DNA of 64,000 bases from Terfezia claveryi (Eukaryota > Ascomycota > Pezizomycetes > Pezizales > Pezizaceae): NCBI GenBank assembly GCA_015179025.1, contig WHUX01000212.1:1-64000 (forward strand), in the 5' to 3' direction. Below the pieces are notes generated by a model. The model was not told where the DNA came from. It saw only the letters and a program-made list of their open reading frames with translations, and did no database searches. Position 1 is the stretch's first letter. Each line of letters starts with the position of its first letter. The translations under genes were made by a program, and so were the position numbers. Below are positions 12,301 through 24,256 of this stretch, one piece after another.

Positions 12301-14110
12301 AAATACCTATTAGATTAGACAGAGGGATTTTTGTAGAAACACAAATGACCTAAAGCCTTTAACAAGATATAGGAGGCTATACTACCATACCTTAGTTACC
12401 AACTACTACAGAGGTGCTATTCATAGATTACTATATAGAGTAGCTTGAAAATAGGGATTGTCAACTATGTTATTTTGGCATAATTCACGGCTGCCATGTA
12501 TCTAAGCAAGAATACTCCCAAGCTGGTAGCGGCTACTTAGTATGATAGCAAGCTAGCTATATAATGTATATATACTATGATGGATTTCTGTCTAATGGCA
12601 AGATACTGGAGCTATATACAGGAAACCATTGAATATATAAATGACTATCTATAATAGTTTCATTAGTATATGCAAATTAATGGGGAATTTTAGGCAAGTA
12701 AGGCAGATCGCCAAAAGGCAGCAATAGCTGCTAGAAAGGTGGTAGAGGGTCAGATATAGCAGTCAACTATAGATCAGTACTTCTTGCTTACAGCTATATA
12801 GCAAGTAAAATGAAGTACAAAGGACCGGGAAGAGAGACAGCAACTTGTCAATGATATCCTGCAGCAAGCCACATTCAATTTTCTAATGATACATCTTCTA
12901 ACCTACTAGAGATCTCAGATAACCGATTTCAAGACACTCTCATAGTACTTCACTGAGATTACTGAGGCCCTTTTTTAGCTACTGAAAAATGCTTATAGAT
13001 AGTCCAACCGAGTTGATATAGTAGAGCAGATCCTTAATAGCATCTCTAGGAAATATGGAATCCAAATACAGCAATTGAATCTCATTGCATAGAGTTGGGA
13101 TATTCAAATTCCTGCTAAGGTGCTGAAGAGGTTGACTCTAGACAGCTAGGATCCATTACAGGATAAATTGTGAGTAAAACCAAACTATAAAGGTCCAACA
13201 TTAGGAGAAAAACAAAGTGTGGACAACTTGAATAGGTAACCCTTCCCATTACTAGTGGAAGTATTGGGTATATCATATTTTACTAATCGATTCTATAGCT
13301 ACCTAAGATTAAGTATCTCTAGAGAAAAGGCTTTACTAGATGCTAAGAAGGTATCTAGTTATAGTGCACATTACTACTGCTTTCTCTTAGTCCTTATGAT
13401 ATAGTTTCAAGGTGAGGGAGAAGTTGTGTATTATGTTAGATAGATAGGGAAACAGCCATTTAGGAAGAGAGGGAATGGAAAGGCAAATTAGGTGCGGGTT
13501 TGTCAGCAACCTAAGATGCCTCTAGAATTACAAGTAGGTTAGCTGGATAGGAAAATAGTGGGGAGATTGGAAGGGTTATTTGGTATCTAGAATGATATGA
13601 AGAAGGTCTATAAGGTTAAATTAGTAGAAGTACTATAACTTCAGAGACTAGCAAAACTACATAGAGAAGAAGAAATGATCAGAATGGAATGATGGGAGGA
13701 GGAGAGAGGGATATACATAGTGCAGATAGGGAATATTGAGAGAATGGTACATTTGATTCTACTAGAAATAGGAAAGTTATGGTTGGTGAATAATAGAATT
13801 GATTTTAGTATATGGAATGAACTATATATATAGGTATATAAAAGTAGCAATATGAGAGTTAACTTTGCAAAAAACTTAGTGGATTCTAAGAAGAGTGTAC
13901 TAGACTATGATTGTTGTGTAAAAGTGAATAATAGGAGATATTATGAAAGTACAGAAATAAGAATAATGAGTAATCGTAAGTAAGGACAAATATAGAAAAG
14001 GAATAAAAGAATATACAATGAGAGGAAAGAGTCTTATAGGATCAATTAAGAGGCAGGGAGCTGACATCAAACGTTTGTAGTTCTGAGCAACATTATAGTA
14101 TAGGGTGCAA
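12300..14110 (+). pseudogene. Decayed Plavaka/CACTA-like transposase
   Basis: One plus-strand frame (codons starting at 12697 and every third base) reads as protein interrupted by more than fifteen TAG/TAA/TGA codons. Legible blocks are AARKVVEGQI and STIDQYFLLTAI (12700s), ATFNFLMIHLLTY (about 12870), YFTEITEALF, LLKNAYR and SNRVDIVEQILNSISRKYG (about 12940-13070), and further down QIGNIERMVHLI and LWLVNNRIDFSIWNELYI (about 13720-13830). The TEITEA...LKDAYR.SNR..D..EQI pattern is what I recall of Plavaka-type transposases of the CACTA superfamily in fungi. Stops fall where W or Q is expected. The assignment is tentative; the coding origin is much firmer. Confidence 0.6.
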
Positions 14111-14125
14111 TCGGACATCTATAGT

Positions 14126-14758
14126 TGTAAGGAAGTCACATTCCATTTCCCAATGAAATGTAACTCCCGTTATATACCAACTTTTAACCTAGTGGAATAA
14201 GATATTATCAGGCTGCCAGCGTCGGTCGGCAGATGATAATAAAGGTATAGTAACTCATGTATTTCATTATAGTAATGAGTGTGACTCATTGGAAGGGTCA
14301 CGTGATACTTGTAGTTCTATTTCGTAGTAGTTTCTAGCAGTTTCTATCATGTTGATTTCAAATCATGTAATGGGTCAGATGATGGCGTACTGCCCCAGCA
14401 CTGCCCTAGCACTACCCCACTCTGGACAGTATATAGTCCCCAGAATTCCCCTTTATTGGAGGAGTATTCAAGTAAGTTCAAGCCAGTGATAGAAACAGAA
14501 ATAGTATAGTAGAAATAATAACAGTATTGAGCTATTAATTCTGGGCCCTTTATGTGCCCGTCTCCCTCTATGTTCCAATAACAAGTAATAGGCCGGTCGG
14601 GCCTATCTTCTGCAACTAGAGTGACAATAGAATATATACAGCAAGATATACTTAAACAGAAGCTATAGGTTTCGTGCACCTATAGTTTGCTGTAGTAAAC
14701 TCTAGTACTGCCGCCCGGCAGTAGAAAGTTGGTTATAAGCACGCCGCCTTACTTTACA
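14126..14758 (-). repeat. Solo LTR of family G2, inverted, with target duplications
   Basis: It is the reverse complement of the solo LTR at 1030-1683, from TGTAAGGAAG to CTTTACA. A 5-bp duplication ATAGT flanks it (14121-14125 and 14759-14763). It is 633 bp, against 654 bp for its partner, which has more copies of the GGGGCAGTG unit. Confidence 0.9.
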
Positions 14759-14763
14759 ATAGT

Positions 14764-15067
14764 CCAAGTCGAGATCGGACATCTGTAGTAAAGGACACCT
14801 TCAGATAGTTAGGGCATCAGATGATATTGCGGTATAGGACACTATCAAATAGCTAGGGAATAGGATAATATCGGATGCCTAGTATAAATCTGTATAAATG
14901 CCTGGAGCATAGGATGATATCGGAAGCCAAACAGTCATCAAGAAATAGAGGGTAAGATTTAGGCAACCTTAGATACTAGTAGATGCCAACTTGAGACATT
15001 GGCAGGATAGTATCATTTGGATGTACCTATAGAGCTATTTTAATACCAGATAAATCTTTTCTAATAT
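14764..15067. other. Gene-free flank with degenerate repeats
   Basis: Imperfect repeats of a GGATGATATCGGA-type block (14800-14920) surround the solo LTR. AATCGGACATCTATAGT before it and GATCGGACATCTGTAGT after it are two units of the same repeat. No reading frame is supported. Confidence 0.45.
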
Positions 15068-15236
15068 ATATAATACATACTTACTATATAATGTAGGCTT
15101 ACTATTTAATGCATACTTACTATATAATATACACTTACTATATAATATATGCTTGCTATATAATGTATGCTTGCTATATAATACATGCTTGTCATATAAT
15201 GTATACTTGCCATATAATACATACTTAGCTTACTAC
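15068..15236. repeat. 18-bp AT-rich tandem array, about nine units
   Basis: Units of the form TACTTACTATATAATGCA recur with a period of 18 bp and small substitutions (TGCTTGCTATATAATGTA, TACTTGCCATATAATACA). It is a minisatellite. Confidence 0.75.
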
Positions 15237-15689
15237 ACAACAATAACTCCTACTCTAGGTATACTAATATACCTTTACTACTTATATTATACTTAAACAC
15301 TTACTACTTATAGCATATTTAAAATATAGGGAAACATGGATATAAAATAGACAGATATATACATACAAGATATTGTTCAAATATACAGATTAGTTTTCTC
15401 CAAAATGTCAATAGTTACCTATAAATCTTCCTCATTCTCTGAGCTTTATAATAGTTCCTTTGCTCTTTATATTCATCTAGCTTTTAAAGAATTTATAACT
15501 TAATTTAATACATCATACTAGCACTTAATCCTAGATTGATTGCAAGAAATCAGATAAATACTTCTAAATCCTAATTCATTAGAACTATTATATAAGTAAG
15601 GCTATCGACACAAATAAACAGCCTTGAATAAATATTATTTAAAAAATAGGAATATTTATAAAAAACTAACAAAAATATAGAAAGAAGCT

Positions 15690-17405
15690 AGACTAGATAA
15701 CTGGCAAGTTTTTCTTGATCATGAGGTCTATTATATAGTTGTTACTATATATAGTAGATTACTACATACTAGTAAAAATAAAATATTTAATATAATTAAT
15801 AGTCAATTCTATAGAGTTGTACAAATAGAGGTATGTTATTTAAAAAAATTAATATACTATTTTTATATAGTATGTTTATTTATATTTAGGTAATTTGGAT
15901 TCTACAATATTGTTCTATATATGTTAAATTTAAGTCAAATATAATACGAGTACTACTACAATTAATTATAGTATCAGAATTATTAGAGTGGATACAGATT
16001 AATTTAATTGATATATAAGGTAATCTAGATTAAAAGTATAGTTAGATATTGTATATTCAAAACTATTTCTCAAAATTTTCAGTAGCATATCTATTAAAAA
16101 CTAAGCACAGTCACAAGATTGGTACTGGTCTCTTAAACTAGTAGATTAGCTTATTTAGTCTACCTAAAATTCTTCAATACAATAATGGTATGGAATTTTA
16201 AGGTACTATACCTATGCTAGTAAAATTGCATACAATTAATCTTATAAATGGATAACCTAGATATCTGGAAATACAAGGCTTAATTGAACAAGCTAATCAA
16301 GTCTTAAAAAATAAGCTTTATATATGGAAAGAGGAATAAAAAACTAATAAGTAGGCTAAAGGACTTCTGTTTATAGTTTTAGTAATAAATATATAGATAT
16401 ATTTAATAAGAATATACCATATAGTTATCTGAGTTTTATTTCCACTTACCTAATGTATTCTAGGTCTATTCTACTATAGAATATATATCATATAAGGTTG
16501 TATTCAAAATCAAGCTATAAGTATTGCCACTACCAGTATTATAACAAAATAAAGCAACTTTTATTACTGAAAGTAGTGATAAAATTGCTCTACTAAAAAT
16601 AAGATCTAGGTCAGATAGTCAGCCAGTTTTTCATTACTTATCATATAATTCTAATAATGGCTCCTTATTATTAATAAGAGACTTATGATCTACTTCAGAG
16701 AGTAGTTCAAGTCCAGACAATAGACAAAAAAATATTTTAGATATACAAAAGTTAAGAGTAGATACAAAGGAGTCAGAAGTAGATATAGAAGAGTCAGGAG
16801 GAGATGTAGAAGAGTCAGAAATAGATATGAAGGAGTTAGGAGTAGATGTAGAGGAGTTAGGAGAAGATATAGAAGAGTCAAGAATATATGTAGAGGAGTT
16901 AGAAGTAGATGTAGAAGAGTTAAGAGAATAAGTAGAAGAGTCAGAAGTAGATATAGAAGAGTCAAAAGTAGATGTACAAGAGGTAGAAGGAGATGTAGAG
17001 GAGTTAAGAGAAGATATAGAGAACTCAGGAGCACATATCTTAAGTATAGATACACTAAATCTAATTTACTAATATACTAACTAGATATTATATACCAGAT
17101 TCCTTTGTTATATTGGCTTAAGCTCAGACCAATACTACAAACACTTGTACTCAGCTGAGTATAAAATACAGCAAATTACAACAAATTGTATAATTTCATA
17201 TTAGTGATCTAGTATTACTTTACATTCCTAGAATTAACTAACATACAACTAATATACCTAGGCTATTCTACAAGATTACTCTTAAACCTCATCCAGATCG
17301 ATATTTGTTACTCACTTTACATGGCATACTAAACTGCTATTAACCTACTTATAAGCTACAGAAACTTCTACAAAATTGTATATATCCAAATTTAGATCAA
17401 TTGCA
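15690..17405 (+). pseudogene. Decayed retroviral-type integrase gene
   Basis: One plus frame reads as an rve integrase despite many stops. Blocks include WIQINLIDI (about 15990-16015), QNYFSKFSVAYLLKTK (about 16060-16107), LPKILQYNNGMEF (about 16163-16200), PRYLEIQGLIEQANQVLKNK (about 16255-16315) and PYKVVFKIK (about 16490). The three acidic catalytic positions are QI-N-LID (D to N), YN-N-G (D to N) and GLI-E-QAN (kept); both losses are GAT to AAT, a RIP-type transition. A 21-bp array encoding acidic heptads follows (16760-17020). A C-terminal block (about 17220-17400) resembles the tail of KRBA2/SCAND3-like integrase proteins as I remember them. No gag or RT is legible beside it. Confidence 0.72.
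16755..17025 (+). repeat. 21-bp in-frame array coding acidic heptads
   Basis: About thirteen units of GTAGATATAGAAGAGTCAGAA type translate in the frame of the integrase relic to VDIEESG, GDVEESE, VDVEELG and similar. The opposite strand gives an apparent 121-residue leucine-rich ORF, which is only the antisense of this array. Confidence 0.7.
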
Positions 17406-17412
17406 TATATTA

Positions 17413-18078
17413 TATAATGGAGAACGTTGTTTCATTACCTATATAATTGATTATATACTTTTGTATTTTCTATATTACTACTATGTTATGTAACTAAGCC
17501 TCTCCGTTGAAGGACTAGCCTTCTACTATCTCCTAATACTTTATAAGCATCCATAGCACATGGAATTTGCTATAGGAAATTCCATGGAACTTACCATATG
17601 AGTACACCCTCATTATGGCCGTATGACCTTTATTTAAAGGCGTGTGACTCATTACTATGGCCATATGACCATTGTTTAGGACATGTGACTCATTACTATG
17701 GCCACATAACTTCTTTTGTATAGTGCACCACCCTTTATTGTATTTATTTCCTTAGTTATTAGATCTCATAGGAGTATAAATAGGCTACTGGATTCCCTCT
17801 GGAATCCACAGACAGACAAGAAGCCAGCAAGCAAGTACATGGCAGCAAGCAAGCCTATATATCAATCAGATCAAGATCATATAGCTTAAATAGCACAAAT
17901 CATACAAGATAGAAAACACTAGTTAATTACTATTCCCTATAGGAATGTCCCACATATAAATCTCCATACCCTTCTGAGGTCTTACCTTAGTAGAACTGAA
18001 ATACATAAACGTCCATATCTACAGATATAGATTATATAAATAGTACTGAATAAATACTATCTAGTACTATTTATAACA
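17413..18078 (+). repeat. 5' LTR of copy B
   Basis: It matches the G1 LTR over its whole length but is visibly more eroded: the start is TATAAT instead of TGTAAT, and the end is TATAACA instead of CATTACA. The TATA box is at about 17776. Two 41-bp units are present. Confidence 0.85.
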
Positions 18079-18459
18079 TTTTTTTTAACTTACTTACCTA
18101 ATCTTTACTTTTAAATCTAAGGCCTGATCAACCTTCGGATACCTTTATTACACTCACGCAAGTGTTTATAATTCGACATACAAGTGCACATATAAAAATC
18201 GATATCATTATTTAACTAGCAAGCCAACAAAATCCAATAATGAGACATCAAACTCTCAACTGCAGTATATCAACAAAAGATTTAGAAGCAAGCTAAGCAG
18301 AGCACTAATAGGCAGTAGTATCCTATATTAAACAATCCTACCCTCATTCCCAACACTTTTTTCAATAAGATCAACAACTCATCTTGCACTCCTAGTAACC
18401 GCCATTATATTTGTACCTGTAAATCCAGTACACTATTAAAAAACTGGCCCCCTAGGTCC

Positions 18460-18990
18460 TGTCACAGCTGTCCTTTCCTAGCCAGGTTTGAGAGTCCGTC
18501 CGACTCTCGTTATTGTTGATTGATACCGTTGTTATCTCTGTTCCCGAGATAAGGGGTCTCGGGAACCTTATTCCTTTCGGTGGCCTTGGCCAGGAAGGAA
18601 GCCTGTATATATACCTTGCTCTCTCCGCCCTCTCATTGGATCCCCATCCAACGTCTTGTATATCCAATACAGGGCCTTGCTTCTCTCCACGTTGGTGCAT
18701 CTCCCTTATGCACCTCCTTGTCTCGCCTCGACTCTGCAGCCCTGCTGCCCACCTTGACACACGCGGCAACTGCTTCCGCGTGTCTCGTGTCCCCTGCCCT
18801 CTGCCCCTCTTGCCTCTTGCCCTTGCCTCCCATCTCAGCCTTCCCCTAGTCACATATGTAGCGTTCCTACGTGTGTCTTACCCTAGCCTTTCCCCAGATC
18901 ACACACGTAGTGCTCCTACGTGTGCGATTGCCCCTTGCCACTTCCCCGGCGTACCCCTTGGTCGCCTTGTTCTCCAGAGCACTCGTTACA
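18460..18990 (+). repeat. 5' LTR of element N
   Basis: It begins TGTCACAGCTG and ends CTCGTTACA. A TATATATA box is at 18606-18613. Two inverted motifs of ACACGTAG...CTACGTGT type occur near the end (about 18853-18925). Apparent ORFs in this span repeat at the 3' LTR and are not genes. Confidence 0.95.
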
Positions 18991-19026
18991 CTACGTTGGA
19001 TCTTATCGACCAACTGGAACGCTGTC

Positions 19027-20250
19027 ATGTCCGGAATCCCTCCACCCACTGTCAGGTTTCAAACCTGGAGGAGCTCCCCCATACCCTCAGGCTTGAACGA
19101 GTTGAATGCCTACCGTCGAGAAATCATCGACATCTTCGAGGCCATGGATGCCATCGGGGCCGAACTTGGCAACAGCCTGGCCGTGGCTGAAAACAGCCTG
19201 GCCGTGGCTGAACAAAAATTGAGATCTACCGACGAAGAGATCACGGTCCTCCAGACCGATCTCGACCATCTGAACCTTGCCCTGGCCAGCGAACGGACTA
19301 CGGTCCAAAACCTCAGCCGCGCTCTAGGGAACCTTGCAATACCAACAGCAGCCAGTAGCAACAAAACCGAAAGCATTCCAACACCCCCCAAGTTCAATGG
19401 GGACTGGGTTCGCCTACGAGCCTGGAAAAATGCTGTCAATCTCAAGCTGAACGGGGATTCTGCCAGATTCCCGTCAGAACAACATCGACTGGCATACGTT
19501 TTCGCCTTGCTGGAGGGGAAAGCTTGTGACCAGATCCAGCCATATGTCCTCGAAACCGGGATCAAGCTTGACGATATCTCGGCCCTTTTCACAGTCCGGG
19601 ATAGGGCGTTCGGGGACCCCGATGCCGTTGGCACTGCCAGTAGAGCCCTCCGAGCCCTCAGGCAGAAAAACACCGATCTGTCCACTTATGTGGCAGAATT
19701 CTCGAGATTGGCGGCGGAGGTCCGATGGAATGACCAGTCCAAACTGGAGAAATTCCAGGAAGGGCTAAATGACGAAATCCAGCAGGCCATGGTCAGCCTC
19801 CCGGAAGCCAAAACCCTTGACGAATTCATTGACCAGGCTTCCCGGGTAGAACAGCGGATGTCCCGGCTCCGCAACCGCCCCACGTACAGGCCAGCACCCC
19901 GTCTCCCACAGCCTCAGCCTCAGCAACACCATGCCACCAAAGCAGCTCAGGCCCCTGCCCCCGCCAATCAACCAGCACACCCATCATTGGTGGCAGGAGG
20001 ACCCACCCCTATGGATTTATCATCAGGCAGACCCGCCTGACCCAAGAAGAGAGGGAACGCCGCCGGAATAATGGGCTATGCATAGCCTGTGGGAAGGCCG
20101 ACCACTTCATTGCGGCTTGCCCCTTCGAAAGAATTGCTCCCTCGCCATCCACGCTATCTCTGATACCCCAGTGCCCAGGATTGAGGAGGTTGATGAGTCG
20201 GGAAAAGCCCTGTCCCTTGCCTAGTCACTGACACTAGCAAGGGACCTGCC
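19027..20250 (+). pseudogene. gag: gag of element N
   Basis: The first ATG after the LTR in the long frame is at 19027, giving MSGIPPPTV... An N-terminal coiled-coil-like part (NSLAVAENSLAVAEQ, a 24-bp in-frame duplication at 19171-19218) leads into the retrotransposon Gag domain: PPKFNGDWVRLRAWKNAV (about 19384-19437) and LSTYVAEFSRLAAEV (about 19679-19722). The reading ends at TGA 20038-20040, but the expected continuation RLTQEERERRRNNGLC with knuckle CIACGKADHFIAAC (CX2CX4HX4C, 20078-20119) is one frame away, so a single-base indel near 20025 broke it. A further frame change follows near 20140. Gag packages element RNA; this copy cannot make a full protein. Confidence 0.88.
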
Positions 20251-20271
20251 CCAGGCCATTTATCTCTGTCT

Positions 20272-23200
20272 TTGTCTGCATTTTCTGTGTCTTCTGCTTC
20301 TTCTGTTGTTGACGAATCTCGCTTGTTCAGGGAGCATTTTGTTGTATCTATCTCCCTCAAACTCAATGATAGAACAATCACTACGTCAGCCCTTATAGAT
20401 TGCGGAGCTTCAGGAATTGCATTCGTTGACCAGGCCTTTGTCAGTAAATTCTCCATACCCACGTCCAAGCTCAAAACCCCCCGTGTTCTGGATGTCATTG
20501 ACGGTCAACCCATCTCTTCCGGAGATATCACCGATATTGCGTGCTTGCCTGCCCTGGTCGGGGATCACTCCGAGGCAAACCTCCCGATGTTTGTGACTAA
20601 GCTCAAGTATCCAATTGTCCTCAGGATCCCTTGGCTCAGAATGCACGATGTATCGGTCAGCTTCGGCTCTTATACCCTGCAGTTCAACAGCCAGTTTTGC
20701 AAAAAACACTGCGGGAATCCGAAGGCCACCATCACTGGGCTGTGTGCCGTGCCACCCCCGATAATCCACCCGACCCAGGTGGCACACCAGTCCGGACACA
20801 TCAATGCCGCTAATCCCCCTGTTCCCCCTGTCCCTCTCGTGCCCCCTGTCCCTCCCATGCCTCCTGTCCCACCACCCCTAAAACCTCTGAACGTCAGCTT
20901 TATCGGGGCAGGGGCTTTCGCTTACCTTACTAGGAGGCACAAGCTGAAGGCTCATGCCCTGTCGATACATGAGGTGAATCTGGAGATTAATAAGACACAA
21001 TCAAAGGAGGAGTGGAAATCCATGGTTCCAGATGAATACCACGAGTTTATTGATCTGTTCTCGGAAAAGGCCGCGGAGAAACTCGCACCACACCGACCAT
21101 ACGACCACACCATCCCGCTGGTAGAAGGTAAAACCCCCCCTTATGGGCCCCTCTATGGAATGTCCCGGGTTGAGCTGGAAGCTTTGAAGAAATACTTGGA
21201 GGAAAACCTCAATAAGAGCTTCATTCGCTATAGCTCCTCACCAGCGGGTGCCCCGTTGCTGTTCGTGAAGAAATCGGATGGCTCCCTTCAGTTGTGTGTT
21301 GATTATCGGGGCCTGAACGAGATCACTGTCAAAAACAGGTACCCCTTACCTCTGATCCAGGAGACATTAGCCAGGCTTTCCAAGGCAAAATGGTTCACCA
21401 AATTGGATTTGAGAGGGGCGTACAACCTGGTCCGGATTGCCGAGGGGGAGGAGTGGAAAACTGCCTTCCGAACTCGTTATGGCCATTTTGAGTATAATGT
21501 TATGCCTTTCGGGTTGACTAACACCCCGGCCTCTTTCCAGCACTTTATTAATGACACCCTACGAGACTTTCTGGATGTGTTCTGCACGGCCTACCTTGAC
21601 GATATCCTGATCTATTCGGACACCCTGGCAGAGCACAAAATCCATGTCCGGCAAGTGTTGGAAAAGCTAGAGCAAGCCGGATTGTACCTCAAGCCCGAGA
21701 AATGCGAGTTTCATGTGCAGGAGGTCAAATATCTGGGGTTGATTATCACCACGGAAGGCATCCGGATGGACCCTGCCAAAGTTGCCGCAATCCAGGAGGG
21801 GGAAACCCCAGCCAATTTGAAGGATGTGCAAGCCTTCCTAGGATTTGCCAACTTTTACCGCCGCTTCATCCTGGGATACTCAAGGATCGCGGCACCCCTG
21901 ACGGCCTTGACGAAAACGAAGGTAGAAGCTGGCTCACACCCGAAAATGAAGACGGAAGCTGGCTCACACCCGACGACGAAAAAGGCCTTCCAGTGGACTC
22001 CAGAAGCTCAGTTGGCCTTCCAGAACCTCAAGGAAGCCTTCTGCTCAGCGCCGATCCTGGCCCATTTCAACCCTGACCAGGAATGTGTCGTCGAAACTGA
22101 TACTTCCGACTATGTTTCCGCGGGAATCCTGTCCCAGAACGACGATAACGGCATCCTCCACTCAGTGGCTTACTTCTCGAAAAAGTACTCCCCGGCCGAG
22201 TGCAATTACGAGATCTATGACAAGGAGTTGATGGCCATCATAAGAGCGTTCGAGGAGTGGAGGCCACACCTGGAGTCAGCTAAGGGGATTATCGAGGTGT
22301 TGTCCAATCATAAGAACCTCGAGTATTTCACCACCACCAAACTGCTTAACCGACGGCAGGCTAGGTGGTCGGAGTTCTTATCTCGGTTCAACTTCAAGAT
22401 CAAATACCGGCCAGGCAAGGCTGGTGGGAAACCGGACGCCTTGACTAGGAGATCAGGTGACCTCCCTAAAGGGGGGGATGAAAGGCTAAAATACCAAAAT
22501 CAGGTGGTATTGAAGCCCGAAAACCTTGATCTGGCGGCCAATGTCCTTGCGGAAGCTGAGGCTGAGGCTGATGCGGAAGCTGAGGCTGATGGGGAAGCCG
22601 ACCTCTGACAACTGGTGAGACAGGCTTACGAAGGAGACCCCCTGGCCTGGGAAATCATCGCTGCAGTGGATTCCGGCCAACGCCGCCACCCCAAAATCTC
22701 TCTGGCCGAATGCGCCGTCCAGGAAGGCCTCCTTTACCACCTCAAACGGCTCTATGTGCCGGTAGGAGAGCTGCGCCTGCGACTGATCAAGGATCACCAC
22801 GACAGCCTGGCTGCAGGTCACCCTGGAGTGGCCAAAACGTTAGATCTTCTGGCCAGGGAATACACATGGATTGACCAATGGAAGGACATGGAGCGGTACA
22901 TACGGAACTGCCACGTTTGCAAGCGTGCGAAGCCTGTCCGCTACGCCCCGTACGGGACCCTGAAACCCCTGGATATCCCGGATCGGCCGTGGCTGCACCT
23001 AACCATGGATTTCGTGACGGGATTGCCGGAAGACTTGGGATTCAATGCCATCTTGATGGTGGTAGATCGGTTGACGAAAATGAGGCATGTTATACCTTGC
23101 CGAGATACCTGCTCCGCTCCGGAGTTAGCCAACCTCTACCTCAATAATGTATTCCGGTACCATGGCCTCCCTGAACCGATCGTGTCCGACCGAGGCCCTC

Positions 23201-24030
23201 AGTTTACCTCAGAATTCTGGCAAGCCTTCTGCGAACTTCTGGGGATCAAAGTTCGTCTGTCAACAGCTTACCACCCCCAGACGGACGGCCAATTGGAAAG
23301 GATGAATGCGATTATGGAACAGTATCTGCGGGCCTTCGTCAGCTACCAGCAGAACAACTGGGTTTCGTTGCTAGCAACCTGCGAATTTACCGCCAACAAC
23401 CAGTTCTCCGAGTCGCTGAAAACGTCCCCATTCCTGGCCAATTATGGTTGGCACCCTCGGTTCGTAGACTCCCTAGCACCTCTGCACAAGGCCAGGGAGA
23501 ATGCCCCAGCCAAGGAGTTCGCCACGCAGTTTTCTGAACTCCACTCTACCCTGAAGACTGAGTTGGGTTATGCTCAGGTCAGGCAAGCATAATATGCCAA
23601 CGGGTCTAGGTTACCAGCCCCCCGATACCAGCCAGGAGACAAGGTTTGGCTCTCCAGCCGCCATTTCCGGACAGAACGCCCTTCCCGCAAGCTTGACCAT
23701 AAGTTCCTGGGTCCCTTCGAAGTGCTGGGGGCCGTGGGCACTCACGCTTACCGCCTGAGGTTCCCCAGAGACATCAAACGCCACCCAGTTGTACATGTCT
23801 CCGAGATCAAGCCCTCCGCGGACGACCCTCTCCCCGGCCAGAAACACCTTCCACCTCCCCCCGTAGTTATCGAAGGTGAGGAGGAATGAGAGGTAGAGGA
23901 AGTGCTGGACTCCCGAAGAAGGTATGGGCACCTGCAATATAAGGTCAAATGGCTGGGAGATGAGGAGACGACCTGGCAACCAGCGGAGGACCTGGAAAAT
24001 GCACAGGACTTGGTCACCCTGTTCCACTAG
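20272..24030 (+). pseudogene. pol: pol of element N: PR-RT-RH-IN-chromodomain
   Basis: Protease: ALIDCGASG at about 20389-20415. RT: the LCVDYRGLNEITVKNRYPLP block (21295-21354), KLDLRGAYN and catalytic YLDD at 21592-21603. RNase H: VETDTSDYVSAGIL (about 22090-22130). Integrase: H...H...C..C zinc region (about 22796-22923), then core acids in TMDFVTGLP (about 23004-23030), VSDRGPQF (Asp at 23188) and QLERMN (Glu at 23296), a 35-residue spacing as in DD35E. A chromodomain (LQYKVKWLGDEETTWQPAED, about 23932-23991) closes the protein, ending at TAG 24028. The frame is uniform but is interrupted by TGA 22606-22608, TAA 23590-23592 and TGA 23887-23889, all C-to-T or G-to-A type. The open stretch opens with TTG, so no start is claimed; pol is normally fused to gag. 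Confidence 0.95.
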
Positions 24031-24243
24031 CATTACCCCCGGAAGCCTCGCCCCGCCCAATAATGTTCTTGTCGTCCTGGAATTGGTTATTAGGGTTGTT
24101 ATTGTCATTGTTGTTGGGATTATTGTTGGTACGTACTTCCGGCGTTGGGGTTGTGTTATAGGTTATTGGTTTAGTCGCCTGTTTTGTTTGTTTGTTTTTG
24201 TCTTGCCTTTCACCTTGTCTTTCGTCGCTGGGGCTCCGAGCCT

Positions 24244-24256
24244 AAAGCGGGGATAG
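24244..24256 (+). promoter_or_regulatory. Polypurine tract of element N
   Basis: AAAGCGGGGATAG lies immediately before the 3' LTR, where plus-strand DNA synthesis is primed in LTR elements. It is assigned by position and purine content. Confidence 0.55.

Noticed and set aside
16690..17055. 121-residue leucine-rich minus-strand ORF that looks like a membrane protein
   Set aside because: It is the antisense of the 21-bp acidic heptad array, whose plus-strand frame continues the integrase relic.
18452..18853. Overlapping ORFs in 18.45-19.05 kb, repeated at 24.2-24.8 kb
   Set aside because: They lie in the two LTRs of element N and recur because the LTRs do; no independent coding evidence.
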